Source: an uncultured Bacilli bacterium
GTDB lineage: Bacteria; Bacillota_I; Bacilli_A; RFN20; CAG-826
Assembly (NCBI GenBank): GCA_934700895.1
Contig: CAKUXV010000005.1
Span: forward strand, 1 to 64,000
Reading direction: 5' to 3'
Length of the DNA: 64,000 bases
A program made the translations under genes and the position numbers. The notes under the pieces are model-generated. The model did no database searches, was not told the origin of the DNA, and saw only the letters and a program-made list of their open reading frames with translations. Of the stretch, positions 54,508 to 63,886 are shown piece after piece; the stretch's first letter is position 1, and every line of letters begins with the position of its first letter.

Positions 54508-56610
54508 TTAGCGGTTGCTCATGGACGATTTCTTCACGATTTCGTCTTGGACGAACCGCGGGACTTCGCCGTAGTGGGAGAAGGTCATCTGGAAGTTTCC
54601 GCGACCTTGGGTGATGGAACGGAGATCGGTGACGTAACCGAACATTTCGGCTAGCGGGATTTCGGCGTCGATTTCCTTCGCGTTACCACGTTGGATTTCG
54701 CCCGTCATATTACCGCGGCGGCGAGCAACGTCGCCGATGATGTCGCCGTAATATTGTTCCGGAGCGGTGATCTCAACCTTCATGATCGGCTCAAGAATGA
54801 CCGGGTCGCACTTCTTCGCAGCTTCTTTGAGAGCCAAGGAAGCGGCGACTTTGTAAGCGGCTTCGGACGAGTCGACATCGTGGTAAGATCCGTCGAAGAG
54901 AGTCGCCTTGATATCGATGGCTTCGTAACCGGCGATGAGGCCGCGCTGCATAGCATCGACAAGGCCTTGTTGCGTCGGCTTGATGAATTCCTTCGGAATC
55001 GCACCACCGACAATGGCGTCGACGAACTCAAATCCTTTGCCGGGGTTCGGTTCGAAACGAATCCAAACGTCACCGTATTGACCGTGACCACCGGACTGCT
55101 TGACATAGCGTCCTTGGGCCTCGGCCGATTTGCGGATCGTTTCGCGGTAGTTGACCTGCGGAGCGCCGACGTTGACGGAAACGTTGAATTCACGACGGAG
55201 ACGATCCACCAAGACATCGAGCTGAACTTCGCCGATACCAGCGATGATCGTTTGACCACTATCTTCGTCCGTATGGACGCGGAAGGTCGGGTCTTCTTCA
55301 GCGAGCTTGATGAGAGCGGCAGACATCTTCTCTTGGTCGGCTTTGGTCTTCGGTTCGACCGCTTCTTCCAAAACCGGTTCGGGGAAGTCGAGTTTTTCGA
55401 GGATGACATCTTCGTTGATGTCGCAGAGGGTGTCGCCGGTGGTCGTGGCTTTTAAGCCAACGATGGCGCCGATTTCACCAGCGTGGAGTTGTTCCACTTC
55501 TTGACGGTGGTTCGCGTGCATCAAGACGACGCGAGCGATACGTTCTTTGCTTCCGTTGGAGCTATTGAGAACGTAGGACCCGCTCTTTAAAACGCCTTGG
55601 TAGACGCGGACATAAGCGAGACGTCCGATAAACGGGTCGGTCGCAATCTTGAAGGCGAGGCCGACGAACGGTTTGTTGTCGGTAGCTTCGCAGACATAGG
55701 GCTCACCGTTCTTGGTTCCCTTTTCGCCCGGAATATCGAGCGGGGAGGGGAGATAAGCGACAACCGCGTCAAGGAGCGGTTGAATGCATTTGTTCTTATA
55801 AGCCGTGCCGCAAAGGACGGGGAAGAACTTAACGGTCAAGACCGCCTTGCGGATGGTCTTTTTGATCAATTCTTCGTCTGGTTCTTCTCCTTCGAGGACC
55901 ATCATCATGAGGTCATCGTCGAAGGAAGCGAGCTTTTCGAGCAATTCGGCACGATAGCCGAGGGCTTTTTCTTTGAGTTCTTCCGGGCAATCGGTGATCG
56001 TCGGAGCGTCATTCTTATCGTTATCGTAGATATAAGCCTTCATCGTGACGAGGTCGACGCAGCCTTTGAAGTTGCCTTCGCGGCCAATCGGGCACTGAAT
56101 CGGAGCGGCGTTGACGCCGAGAAGATTCTTAAGGGTGTCCAAGCAAACGTCGAAGTCGGCGCCGGTAGCGTCCATCTTGTTGCAGAAGACGATACGCGGA
56201 ACGTTGAATTTATCGGCTTGGCGCCAGACGGTTTCGGTTTGGGGCTCGACGCCGTTTTTGGAGTCGAGGACCGTCACCGCGCCGTCGAGGACGCGGAGGG
56301 AGCGTTCAACTTCAACGGTGAAGTCGACGTGCCCCGGAGTGTCGATGATATTGAAGCGGTGGCCTTTCCAGAAGCAGGTCGTGGCAGACGAGGTGATCGT
56401 GATACCACGTTCTTGTTCTTGGACCATCCAGTCCATGGTGGCAGTGCCTTCGTGGACTTCGCCGATCTTGTGGGTACGGCCGGTGTAATAGAGAATGCGC
56501 TCGGTCGTCGTGGTTTTACCCGCGTCGATGTGCGCCATAATCCCGATGTTACGGACATGCGGGAGATCGTAAACTGCGGTCTCCTTGATTTCGTTTTCGT
56601 TCTCAGCCAT
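54508..56610 (-). CDS. fusA: Elongation factor G
   Basis: Ribosomal translocase, 700 residues. GTPase motifs AHIDAGKTT, DTPGHVDF and NKMD, the EF-G domain IV segment GGHGQYGDVWIRFEPN, and the C-terminal RRGNMTGEIQ are all visible. AAAGGAG precedes the start. It is 16 bases downstream of rpsG. Confidence 0.98.
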   Translation of the reverse strand: MAENENEIKETAVYDLPHVRNIGIMAHIDAGKTTTTERILYYTGRTHKIGEVHEGTATMDWMVQEQERGITITSSATTCFWKGHRFNIIDTPGHVDFTVEVERSLRVLDGAVTVLDSKNGVEPQTETVWRQADKFNVPRIVFCNKMDATGADFDVCLDTLKNLLGVNAAPIQCPIGREGNFKGCVDLVTMKAYIYDNDKNDAPTITDCPEELKEKALGYRAELLEKLASFDDDLMMMVLEGEEPDEELIKKTIRKAVLTVKFFPVLCGTAYKNKCIQPLLDAVVAYLPSPLDIPGEKGTKNGEPYVCEATDNKPFVGLAFKIATDPFIGRLAYVRVYQGVLKSGSYVLNSSNGSKERIARVVLMHANHRQEVEQLHAGEIGAIVGLKATTTGDTLCDINEDVILEKLDFPEPVLEEAVEPKTKADQEKMSAALIKLAEEDPTFRVHTDEDSGQTIIAGIGEVQLDVLVDRLRREFNVSVNVGAPQVNYRETIRKSAEAQGRYVKQSGGHGQYGDVWIRFEPNPGKGFEFVDAIVGGAIPKEFIKPTQQGLVDAMQRGLIAGYEAIDIKATLFDGSYHDVDSSEAAYKVAASLALKEAAKKCDPVILEPIMKVEITAPEQYYGDIIGDVARRRGNMTGEIQRGNAKEIDAEIPLAEMFGYVTDLRSITQGRGNFQMTFSHYGEVPRFVQDEIVKKSSMSNR

Positions 56611-56626
56611 TGGGATGCTCCTTTAA

Positions 56627-57097
56627 TTACCAGCGGAAATGCGCGTAAGCTTTGTTGGCTTCAGCCATCTTGTGGACATCCTGCTTCTTCTTGATGGAAG
56701 CGCCGGTGCCATTGGCCGCGTCAATGATTTCATTGGCGAGTTTGTCTTCCATGGTCTTTTCACCACGAAGACGAGCATAGCTGACGAGCCAGCGGAGGCC
56801 GAGGGTTTGCTTGCGTTCAGGCGAAACTTCGACCGGGACCTGGTAATTGGCAGCACCAATGCGGCGAACTTTGAGTTCGACTTCCGGCATGATGTTGTTG
56901 ATGGCGGTCGCGAAGACGTCGATGGCCGGCTTTCCGGTCTTCTCTTCGATTTTCGCGAAAGCGTGATAGATGATCGTTTGGGCAGTGCCGCGCTTGCCGT
57001 CGAACATGACGCGGTTGATCAAACGGGTGACGAGCTTGGAGTTATAAATCGGATCGGGCAAGACGTCACGTTTTTCGTGTTTGACTCTTCTAGACAT
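56627..57097 (-). CDS. rpsG: Ribosomal protein S7
   Basis: Small-subunit head protein that nucleates 3' domain assembly; 156 residues, with the family features MSRRVKHEKR, DPIYNSKLVTRLINRVM and the C-terminal KKKQDVHKMAEANKAYAHFRW pattern. In many bacteria S7 represses this operon. Confidence 0.98.
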   Translation of the reverse strand: MSRRVKHEKRDVLPDPIYNSKLVTRLINRVMFDGKRGTAQTIIYHAFAKIEEKTGKPAIDVFATAINNIMPEVELKVRRIGAANYQVPVEVSPERKQTLGLRWLVSYARLRGEKTMEDKLANEIIDAANGTGASIKKKQDVHKMAEANKAYAHFRW

Positions 57098-57114
57098 GAT
57101 TCATTTCTCCTTTC

Positions 57115-57534
57115 TTATTTGCTCGCCTTCGGCTTCTTGGTGCCGTAGAGGGAGCGGCCTTGGCGGCGGGCTTCAATGCCGGCGCAGTCGAGGCAACCAC
57201 GGATGATGTGGTAACGGACACCTGGCAAGTCCTTGACACGTCCGCCACGGATCATGACGGTGCTGTGCTCTTGGAGGTTGTGTCCTTCGCCACCGATGTA
57301 GGCGGTGACTTCGTAGCCGTTGCTCAAACGGACACGAGCGTACTTACGAAGAGCCGAGTTCGGTTTCTTCGGGGTCATGGTGCCGACACGGGTGCAGACG
57401 CCACGCTTTTGGGCGGACGGCTGAGCGCTGGCACGCTTCGTCAGGGAGTTCCAACGATGTCCCAATGCTGGGGTCTTGGATTTATAAACCGCGGACTTGC
57501 GGCCCTGCCGAACGAGTTGGTTAATAGTTGGCAT
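57115..57534 (-). CDS. rpsL: Ribosomal protein S12
   Basis: Decoding-centre protein of the 30S subunit, 139 residues. PTINQLVRQGR at the start, then TRVGTMTPKKPNSALRKYARVRL with the lysine whose change gives streptomycin resistance in other bacteria, and GRVKDLPGVRYH. The start is set at 57534 because the family begins with this sequence and a GGAG site precedes it. First gene of the operon, with a strong promoter about 100 nt upstream and a hairpin in the leader (57573-57593). Confidence 0.97.
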   Translation of the reverse strand: MPTINQLVRQGRKSAVYKSKTPALGHRWNSLTKRASAQPSAQKRGVCTRVGTMTPKKPNSALRKYARVRLSNGYEVTAYIGGEGHNLQEHSTVMIRGGRVKDLPGVRYHIIRGCLDCAGIEARRQGRSLYGTKKPKASK

Positions 57535-57572
57535 TTGTGTTCTTTCTCCTTTGTTTCTTGGTTCACACAATT

Positions 57573-57593
57573 CCCGGTGTATCACACATCGGG
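57573..57593 (-). promoter_or_regulatory. Hairpin in the str operon leader
   Basis: The minus-strand leader can fold CCCG-GTGT against ACAC-CGGG with a two-base bulge and a three-base loop. No U run follows, so it may be a protein-binding or stability element. Confidence 0.4.
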
Positions 57594-57637
57594 GTAAATA
57601 AAACAGCCAAAAGGCCTTCTACTTACGTCCGGGGGTA

Positions 57638-57666
57638 ATGATACGCAGGGGATTGTGTGCTGTCAA
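57638..57666 (-). promoter_or_regulatory. str operon promoter
   Basis: A perfect TTGACA -35 (57661-57666) and TATCAT -10 (57638-57643) with a 17-nt spacer, the strongest promoter in the window, as expected for translation genes. Confidence 0.85.
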
Positions 57667-57690
57667 CAACAATTTTGCGAGTTCCGCTTC

Positions 57691-59211
57691 TTATGGAGTC
57701 GGCTGGAAAGAAACGCGCGCAAAGGTGCTTCCTACTTCTTCCGCTTTCCAAGAATAGCCTACGTTTCCACTAGAAAAGCGAAGGTCGGAAAAAGCATCTC
57801 CCTCAAACCCCCGCCCTTTTTGGAACAAGACGTCTCGGCATTGATATTCATAGCCATTTTGCTGGATGGTTTTATTCGCGTCGCTGGCCACGAAATAGCT
57901 TCTTAGTTTCGCGCTAGAACTCGACGCATCCAGCCATTGAAGCAAAGGATTTGCCCCTTCGATATAGCCGTTAGATTCATAACCTTGACTATTGAAAGCA
58001 TAAAACCCGATTTGTTTGCCGGTTAAATCACTATTGGAAGTCAAAGGTTCGGAAGCCCCGGATGAGGAAAATAACCCCAAACGAGCATCCACGCGGTATG
58101 CGCGAACCCCACTTTTACGAACCATTCGATTCAACGCGCCTTTTCTCCGATTCGCGTCAAATCCATTGAGGGAGGAAGGGGTATAGAAATCCAGCAAAAC
58201 GTATTCATCGAAAAGGGAGTCGGAATAATGGCTCTTTAAAAGCAGGCAATCCCCGTTAGAAACGAATTGATGAAGAATCACTTCTCCTTTTCCTCGCGCA
58301 ACCATCGGCTTGATCCAGCCCATCAGCAATTTAAAGAAGGGGTTCTCGTCTCCTAGCGACCCATCCATCATGTCGCCATGCCCGCAAGGAGAAACACGCC
58401 CCGAAGAAACGGAGTCATTTGTATCGTATAAATCCGGAAATCCCAAAAGGTGCCCCGTTTCGTGAATCAAAGTATGAGAATCCACTCCTTTTGAGGTTCT
58501 TAGCATCGAATAGGACGACCAACTAATCGGAGCGGGGGAAGAAACGGAAAACGCCCAAAGCATAGAGGAACGGTTTCCCTCTGCAGCATAAGGTGCCCGA
58601 TAAATAAAATAAACAGGAACCACTTGATGACCATGCCCATCCGAATAAGCATATTCGGAATGAGGCGAATCCGGATAAGTCGCGTCATACCATTCCAACG
58701 CTTCTAGGTATATTTTTTGCAAGGTTTGTTCTGTTCTTTTTGACCCATAAACGGAAGACAAATCGGCATAGGAATATTGGCTGGAACGGAACCAAGAAGG
58801 AGCAACGCGTCCTTCTAATTGGAAGTGAGAATAGGAGGAACGGTCAAAATATTCGGCGACACTAGGAAAGGCATCCGCGTCATTTTGGCCAAAGAAAGCA
58901 TGAGAAATCGTTTCGATTTCCTCCGCTTCTCCAGGGTATTCTTGAAAATCCACGGGGATCACCAAGAGTTTTTGACGTCCCAAGGACGGTAGGGAAAAAC
59001 GATTCCCATTATTATATATAGAGGAATAAGAGTCCGGCAGATTGCCTCCTTGGGTGGCAATCGGAACGTATTCCTTCAACGTTTCATACCCCTCACCCTT
59101 CTTAGAAGAATACGAAGTAGAAATCTCGGGGTTTTGGTAGGCGCGAAAAACTATAGGCGACCCACAGGAAGCCACGAAAGGAAGCAAAAGGAGCAACGCG
59201 AGTTTTCTCAC
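57691..59211 (-). CDS. Secreted M6-like metalloprotease lipoprotein
   Basis: A 506-residue lipoprotein (lipobox VASC, Cys16). It has the zinc site HETGHLLGFPD (His250, Glu251, His254, with Asp260 as the third ligand in the M6 pattern), a following MMDGSLGD segment, and an N-terminal part with LLVIPVDFQEYPG and HAFFGQND typical of immune inhibitor A-like proteases. It should digest extracellular proteins. The start is GTG and has no ribosome site; a TTGCAA-17-GACAAT promoter ends six bases before it. No terminator is visible between it and the str promoter just downstream. Confidence 0.87.
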   Translation of the reverse strand: MRKLALLLLLPFVASCGSPIVFRAYQNPEISTSYSSKKGEGYETLKEYVPIATQGGNLPDSYSSIYNNGNRFSLPSLGRQKLLVIPVDFQEYPGEAEEIETISHAFFGQNDADAFPSVAEYFDRSSYSHFQLEGRVAPSWFRSSQYSYADLSSVYGSKRTEQTLQKIYLEALEWYDATYPDSPHSEYAYSDGHGHQVVPVYFIYRAPYAAEGNRSSMLWAFSVSSPAPISWSSYSMLRTSKGVDSHTLIHETGHLLGFPDLYDTNDSVSSGRVSPCGHGDMMDGSLGDENPFFKLLMGWIKPMVARGKGEVILHQFVSNGDCLLLKSHYSDSLFDEYVLLDFYTPSSLNGFDANRRKGALNRMVRKSGVRAYRVDARLGLFSSSGASEPLTSNSDLTGKQIGFYAFNSQGYESNGYIEGANPLLQWLDASSSSAKLRSYFVASDANKTIQQNGYEYQCRDVLFQKGRGFEGDAFSDLRFSSGNVGYSWKAEEVGSTFARVSFQPTP

Positions 59212-59217
59212 GGGGAT

Positions 59218-59246
59218 ATTGTCGAGCCTATTGTCCTATTTTGCAA
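59218..59246 (-). promoter_or_regulatory. Promoter of the metalloprotease gene (leaderless GTG)
   Basis: TTGCAA (59241-59246) and GACAAT (59218-59223) with a 17-nt spacer, each 4 of 6 to consensus. Six bases lie between the -10 box and the GTG start. Confidence 0.5.
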
Positions 59247-59270
59247 AACAAAACGGGACCGGGGTCCCGC
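59245..59270 (-). terminator. Terminator of the lipoprotein pair 63147-59271
   Basis: A seven-pair CGGGACC/GGTCCCG stem with a two-base loop followed by a broken U run on the minus strand, overlapping the stop codon of the upstream gene by none and the next promoter's -35 box by two bases. Confidence 0.82.
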
Positions 59271-61571
59271 TTAGTCATTGAGGGTGAAATAGAATCCACC
59301 ACGAAGAATCTTAGCCAAACGAACTTTGATTTTGCCAAGGTTATATTCTTCGGCTCCGGGAAGAGACGGTTCTTCCGCTTTCACAAAACCCGCTTTCAGA
59401 AGAGCCTGACGATAGAGTTCATAAAAATCGGAATCTACCCCTTCCGTCGTGGAATTATAGAGTTGGACGGTCTCCGAAACCGAATAGCTGCTCGTCCATT
59501 GCTTATAGGTGGAAGATTGATAAACATAGGGGATGTTTTTGGCTTCTTCCCCGTAAAGCTTTTCGAAATCGGATGCAATCTCGGGGTCTTCATCCGTCCA
59601 AGAGGTCGGCACCTTAAAATCTGCAAGGGAATTCAAGGTCGTTTTCATGTCTCCTGGAAGTGAAATACCCTCATAAGAGAAACGCGCCGTTTCCGTTCGG
59701 TCATTCACCGCGTCCCAATCGTAGGCATATTGGATTTGATCGATTCTTCCTTGGGAATCCAATTTCATCGCCCAAGAACGGGGGTAGCATAAAGATGCAT
59801 TGTAATTCAAAGGAAGGCCACGGCTTACGTAAGACAAAGTATGGTCGCGAAGGGTATAGGTATCCCCTTTCTTTAGGAACAACGCGCTATTCAATGAATG
59901 AGGACTACATTCTTGGACAGATCCTTTTTGCGAAGCAGCCTTAGCAAAATAAGAACCTTCTTTGGTATAAAGGAAGGATTGGACATCGTTTCCCTTTTGG
60001 TAGTAGCCTTGCCCGCTCGTTTGGATGCCCGCTGTCGTGTTGGCTCTTTTTTCATCCACATAGACGTTATCCGCATAAGTGATGACTTCGGAGTCGCTAG
60101 AAGACAAGGAATCACGGAAAGAAATGGAATAGGGCTTCGTTCCATCAAAATAAGAGATGGCCTGATCCAATTCGGAAATCTTTTTATCATCGGTTAAATC
60201 GGTTAAAACCGTGAAGGGTTCTACTGGAATCAGGGTAGTTTCTAGCCGATAACGATAGACGAAACTCGTTTTGGATTCTTCATCCACGAATTGGGATAAG
60301 GCGAATTCGCAGACGGCGCCGTTCACCTGTCCATTCGCATCTACGGTCAACGCGAGTCTTTCCGCCGTTCCGCGGATATCCATTTGACCAAGGAAATCCT
60401 TCAAGCGGTTAGCTACGCGTCCATAGTAAACGTATTGGCCATCTTCTAAACGGAAAGCGCCATTCTCTTCCAAAAGTTTCTTTTTCAAATTGGGGACCAA
60501 ATCCTCCCAACCGAGATACTTTTGATAAAGCTTCTCCGTCACTTTACCCGTTTCATCGTATCCAATTTCATAGGCATACCCGTCGTTATGGCGGACGATC
60601 AGATCGCTTTGTCTTTCTTCCGTCACGGGATCGATTTGAATCCTTTCGGCCTTTTGGTCGGTTAAAAGGAGTTCAGAAGCGAGATTCACCCCTTGGTCTT
60701 TTCCATCAATTAGAACATGGGCTTCGCTATAAAGGGCGACCGTCGAAGAAGAGGAATCCAAGTTCGCCAAATTGGTTTCCTGAAGCGCTTGTTTTCCAAT
60801 CGCGTAATGGGCGGAGCAATAAGCATCCAAAACCGGATGAGACGCCGTGCCCAAATCACTGATTCGGCTATAAGTTTCCCCAATATCCAAATAGAAGCCA
60901 AAGACCGTGTTCTTCTGCAAAGAGAAGCCAAATTCCCCGTTTTGACGGTAGAAATAAACGCGGCTAATTTGCTTTAACGATTCATCGTCGGTATAGCCAA
61001 GACTCGCGGCGAATAAGCGGATCACGTATTTGTTTTCGCTATAGGCATCCCCTTTTTCATCAACTCCAAAGCTCGACGCGTCAATCTTGTCTTGGTAATT
61101 CTCGTAGGCCGAGAAAACCCGCAAACTCGATAAATCGTTCACATAAGTGAGTTTTCCACCTGGGAAGGAATATTTGGGAGACGACAATTTGACTTCGTTA
61201 TTCTCCAAAGAAAAGGAATAAACAATGCTGGAACCGTATTGGGGGTCGAAGCTTTCCTTCAAAAGGTATCCATATCCTAAAGACGTATTGTAGTAATAGG
61301 CGTTGCTCAGCCATTCTTCGTAAAAGCTAGAGCTCCCAATTCCCGATACCAAATGATAGCTCGTGGCTTTGGCGAGTTTTTTCAATTGGGAAAAAGCTTC
61401 TTTGGCCGTGATAGCTTCCCGCGGTCCGTCTTCCGAGGAGGAAGAAGATTCCGTGGAGACAATAGGAGGGTTGCTAGAAGAGGCAATAGAATCACTAGAA
61501 GAGGGGGTAGAGGTCCCGCAGCCAACTAAAGACAGCAGAGACAAACAAAGGAGTGCGCGATATCGTTTCAT
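59271..61571 (-). CDS. Large lipoprotein of unknown function
   Basis: A 766-residue lipoprotein (lipobox LVGC, Cys18) with a Ser-rich linker of about 30 residues. The body has two similar-looking halves, each beginning with an alanine/lysine-rich helix and followed by many Tyr-rich strands; I recognise no family. It starts four bases after the preceding lipoprotein stop, so the pair is an operon. The weak GTGAG is the only ribosome-site candidate. A terminator follows. Confidence 0.75.
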   Translation of the reverse strand: MKRYRALLCLSLLSLVGCGTSTPSSSDSIASSSNPPIVSTESSSSSEDGPREAITAKEAFSQLKKLAKATSYHLVSGIGSSSFYEEWLSNAYYYNTSLGYGYLLKESFDPQYGSSIVYSFSLENNEVKLSSPKYSFPGGKLTYVNDLSSLRVFSAYENYQDKIDASSFGVDEKGDAYSENKYVIRLFAASLGYTDDESLKQISRVYFYRQNGEFGFSLQKNTVFGFYLDIGETYSRISDLGTASHPVLDAYCSAHYAIGKQALQETNLANLDSSSSTVALYSEAHVLIDGKDQGVNLASELLLTDQKAERIQIDPVTEERQSDLIVRHNDGYAYEIGYDETGKVTEKLYQKYLGWEDLVPNLKKKLLEENGAFRLEDGQYVYYGRVANRLKDFLGQMDIRGTAERLALTVDANGQVNGAVCEFALSQFVDEESKTSFVYRYRLETTLIPVEPFTVLTDLTDDKKISELDQAISYFDGTKPYSISFRDSLSSSDSEVITYADNVYVDEKRANTTAGIQTSGQGYYQKGNDVQSFLYTKEGSYFAKAASQKGSVQECSPHSLNSALFLKKGDTYTLRDHTLSYVSRGLPLNYNASLCYPRSWAMKLDSQGRIDQIQYAYDWDAVNDRTETARFSYEGISLPGDMKTTLNSLADFKVPTSWTDEDPEIASDFEKLYGEEAKNIPYVYQSSTYKQWTSSYSVSETVQLYNSTTEGVDSDFYELYRQALLKAGFVKAEEPSLPGAEEYNLGKIKVRLAKILRGGFYFTLND

Positions 61572-61575
61572 AAAA

Positions 61576-63147
61576 CTATTGTCTCACATCGGGAGAAATG
61601 CAGAGGTAGCAACGTGGAGATTCATCCCAACTATAAGTCCAATAGTCGGTATCGCCGTAGCAAATTTCTACGACCATCGAACCGACGAGGAAGAAGCGAT
61701 CGTGGGCAAATCCGTTGATATCATAATCGCCGATAGGATAGAACGAGGCGTCGGCTAGAGCCGTTAAATCGGTTTTGTTTAGTTCGGCAAATCCTTGGTT
61801 GCGAAGGAGTTGAGCATAGGCGTTGAACTGCGCTTCTGCTTCATCCGCCGTTTTGGCCTCGAAACCCGTTTCCAATAATTTGGAGCTCAGGACAAAGTTG
61901 TAGTAGTCCCCTTCGGTAAACCATGTGTACCCACAATCCCAATAAGGAATCGGGGTATCCATGATTTGTTTCATTTCCGAATCAATCTCGGGAACTTCGG
62001 ATTCCCACGTTTTTAAACTCGTAACCTTATCTAAATCCACGGATAATTTGGTGGTTCCGATTTGATCAATGGTTAAAACATAAGGGGCGGACCCTTCTTT
62101 ATCAAAGGTCAAAACCAACGAGATATCCGTCGCTTTTAACGATTGAATCGTTTTGTTTTTAAAAGTCGTCGCGATGGGTTTAAAAGCAAAATGAGGGAGG
62201 ACGTCTGCCGATTTTACTAGATACGTGAGTTTTTCTTCTTGGAAAATAGCCCCACTGAAATCAAAGTCCGGGAGCAAAGAACCAAACGCATCCGTGGTCA
62301 CCGTGTCCTGAGAGACGACACCTCCATCGACGTTTAACGTTTTATAACCGCTTTCGGTTTTGACGTACCCTTTGATCGAAGCCCCATCGTCGAAAAGGAG
62401 GCGGTCGCCTTGGACTTCAACTTTCGTCTTTTCCTTGCCATCCTGGGTTAAAGTAGCCGTATAGTTCTTCGGTTCCAATAGACCCAAAGTCTTATCGATT
62501 TGTTTGGATTCCTCCGTTTCAGGAAGCGGGTTTAAGCGTAAATCATCGGATACGTCGCTAGAAAAAACCATTTCCACTCGGGTGGCAGATTCCGTAACAA
62601 ACGTAATCTTTGCCCCCTCCCCTTGAAATTCTAGGGTTGCTTGAGTAAAGATTAAGGTTGTATCTAAACCAATTGTATCGGCGAACGCTTCGCCTAACTC
62701 CGTCAATTTGCCTTCAGAATCAATCAAATCGGCAGAATCTTTAATCAACGCGAAGGGATTGGGGAATTGATCGGTGAAAGAACCTAATTGGGGTTCATGA
62801 ATCACTTCATTGGTTTCATCCAAGCGAACGCGTTCATAACCTCCCGTTGCCGTCTTCTCATAAAAGGCAACGTCGTCTGCATAGGCAATTGTCGCGTGGT
62901 CTTCGCTGAGAACCACCCGAATTTCAAAAGGCTCTCCTTCCGCTTCTTTGACAGTTGCTTGAAGGGAAAAATGCTGGAGCAACTCCTGAGGGAAAGCAAA
63001 GCAAGAAGAAGACACACTTCCCTCCGCCCCCGTGACGCTAGAAGTAGAATCCGCGGTCTTTTTTGAATCATCCGGGGTAGGCTGAGGCCCACATCCCGCA
63101 AGGGTTAATAACGCCGTGGCAACAAGAAGCAAATTTGGTTTTTTCAT
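61576..63147 (-). CDS. Lipoprotein of unknown function
   Basis: About 523 residues, lipobox LAGC, Asp/Ser linker. No known motif; the body alternates short strands with acidic loops, and the last 60 residues are aromatic (DIDGFAHDRF-like spacing with WTYSWDESPRCYLC). The start at 63147 is set by AAAGGAG seven bases upstream. First gene of the pair with 59271-61571. Confidence 0.75.
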   Translation of the reverse strand: MKKPNLLLVATALLTLAGCGPQPTPDDSKKTADSTSSVTGAEGSVSSSCFAFPQELLQHFSLQATVKEAEGEPFEIRVVLSEDHATIAYADDVAFYEKTATGGYERVRLDETNEVIHEPQLGSFTDQFPNPFALIKDSADLIDSEGKLTELGEAFADTIGLDTTLIFTQATLEFQGEGAKITFVTESATRVEMVFSSDVSDDLRLNPLPETEESKQIDKTLGLLEPKNYTATLTQDGKEKTKVEVQGDRLLFDDGASIKGYVKTESGYKTLNVDGGVVSQDTVTTDAFGSLLPDFDFSGAIFQEEKLTYLVKSADVLPHFAFKPIATTFKNKTIQSLKATDISLVLTFDKEGSAPYVLTIDQIGTTKLSVDLDKVTSLKTWESEVPEIDSEMKQIMDTPIPYWDCGYTWFTEGDYYNFVLSSKLLETGFEAKTADEAEAQFNAYAQLLRNQGFAELNKTDLTALADASFYPIGDYDINGFAHDRFFLVGSMVVEICYGDTDYWTYSWDESPRCYLCISPDVRQ

Positions 63148-63172
63148 CGACAATCTCCTTTGGTCTCAAAAT

Positions 63173-63200
63173 ATCGTAAAAGAGAAACAGCATTTTTCAA
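63173..63200 (-). promoter_or_regulatory. Promoter of the lipoprotein pair
   Basis: TTGAAA (63195-63200) and TACGAT (63173-63178) with a 16-nt spacer. The leader carries AAAGGAG, so this operon is leadered. Confidence 0.6.
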
Positions 63201-63205
63201 GAACG

Positions 63206-63231
63206 AAAAAGCCCCCGTTTTTTACGGGAGC
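63206..63231 (-). terminator. Terminator of the small membrane-protein gene
   Basis: An eight-position stem (GCTCCCGT against ACGGGGGC, one mismatch) followed by five U residues on the minus strand. Confidence 0.85.
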
Positions 63232-63254
63232 AAAAAGGGTCCTGCTTAAAAATC

Positions 63255-63818
63255 TTATTTTGCAAACACGCCCGCAACGCCAGAAGCGATGCCAGAGAGA
63301 ATGCCGGCGATGCCCGTTCCAATGAATCCAAAGCCAAGGGTCATTTTCGAGGTCGTCGCTTCAATGGTTTCCTTGCTCAAAGATGAAGGATCGGAAATGG
63401 AAGCGAGGCAAAGCTGTTCTTTCACGCAGAAAAGGAGAACGCCGCCAACAATGAAGAATAGCGCCGCGCCGAAGAAAACGAATTTCCCAAATTTTTTCTT
63501 GGCATAAACCATATAGATGGCCGCGATGACGACGATGAAAGCCAAAACAATCAAAATCCAACCGACAAGAGCTAACGCGGCGGGACGATAGAGTTTAGCG
63601 TCGGTCGTTGTTTGAATGCCTCCGAATTTACCAGTGGCTTTAGCCGTCGCGCCGAAGATGAAGCAATAGGCGCTAGAAACAACGGCCGTAGCTTCACCTA
63701 AGGGGGTGCTAATTTTGCCAGTATAGGCTGTCGCAAGCGGCAAGAGGATGGTGAGGATGCCGAGGACGGCAGCAACGAGACCCAAAAGGAGGGTAAACGA
63801 CTTTTTACTTTTTTTCAT
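63255..63818 (-). CDS. Small polytopic membrane protein
   Basis: A 187-residue protein with four hydrophobic segments (about 8-30, 79-105, 112-130 and 158-180) and a short basic N-terminus. The first loop is small-residue rich. No family recognised. It has a GAGGTGAAAT ribosome site, a terminator, and a perfect seven-base inverted repeat in its promoter region. Confidence 0.78.
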   Translation of the reverse strand: MKKSKKSFTLLLGLVAAVLGILTILLPLATAYTGKISTPLGEATAVVSSAYCFIFGATAKATGKFGGIQTTTDAKLYRPAALALVGWILIVLAFIVVIAAIYMVYAKKKFGKFVFFGAALFFIVGGVLLFCVKEQLCLASISDPSSLSKETIEATTSKMTLGFGFIGTGIAGILSGIASGVAGVFAK

Positions 63819-63855
63819 ATTTCACCTCAAAGGGCAGGAACCCATATTCCAAGTG

Positions 63856-63877
63856 TAACACCATTATTTCGGTGTTA
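63856..63877. promoter_or_regulatory. Inverted repeat at the promoter of 63255-63818
   Basis: TAACACC and GGTGTTA arms with an eight-base spacer. It overlaps a possible TTAACA/TACACT promoter of the membrane-protein gene and lacks a U run, so an operator is more likely than a terminator. Confidence 0.5.
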
Positions 63878-63886
63878 AAGAACTTT

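Noticed and set aside
56627..57534. Possibility that the organism uses genetic code 4 (TGA as Trp), as in mycoplasmas
   Set aside because: Several conserved genes (whiA, rapZ, the permease at 45906) end at TGA at the expected position, and tryptophan in conserved positions is encoded by TGG.
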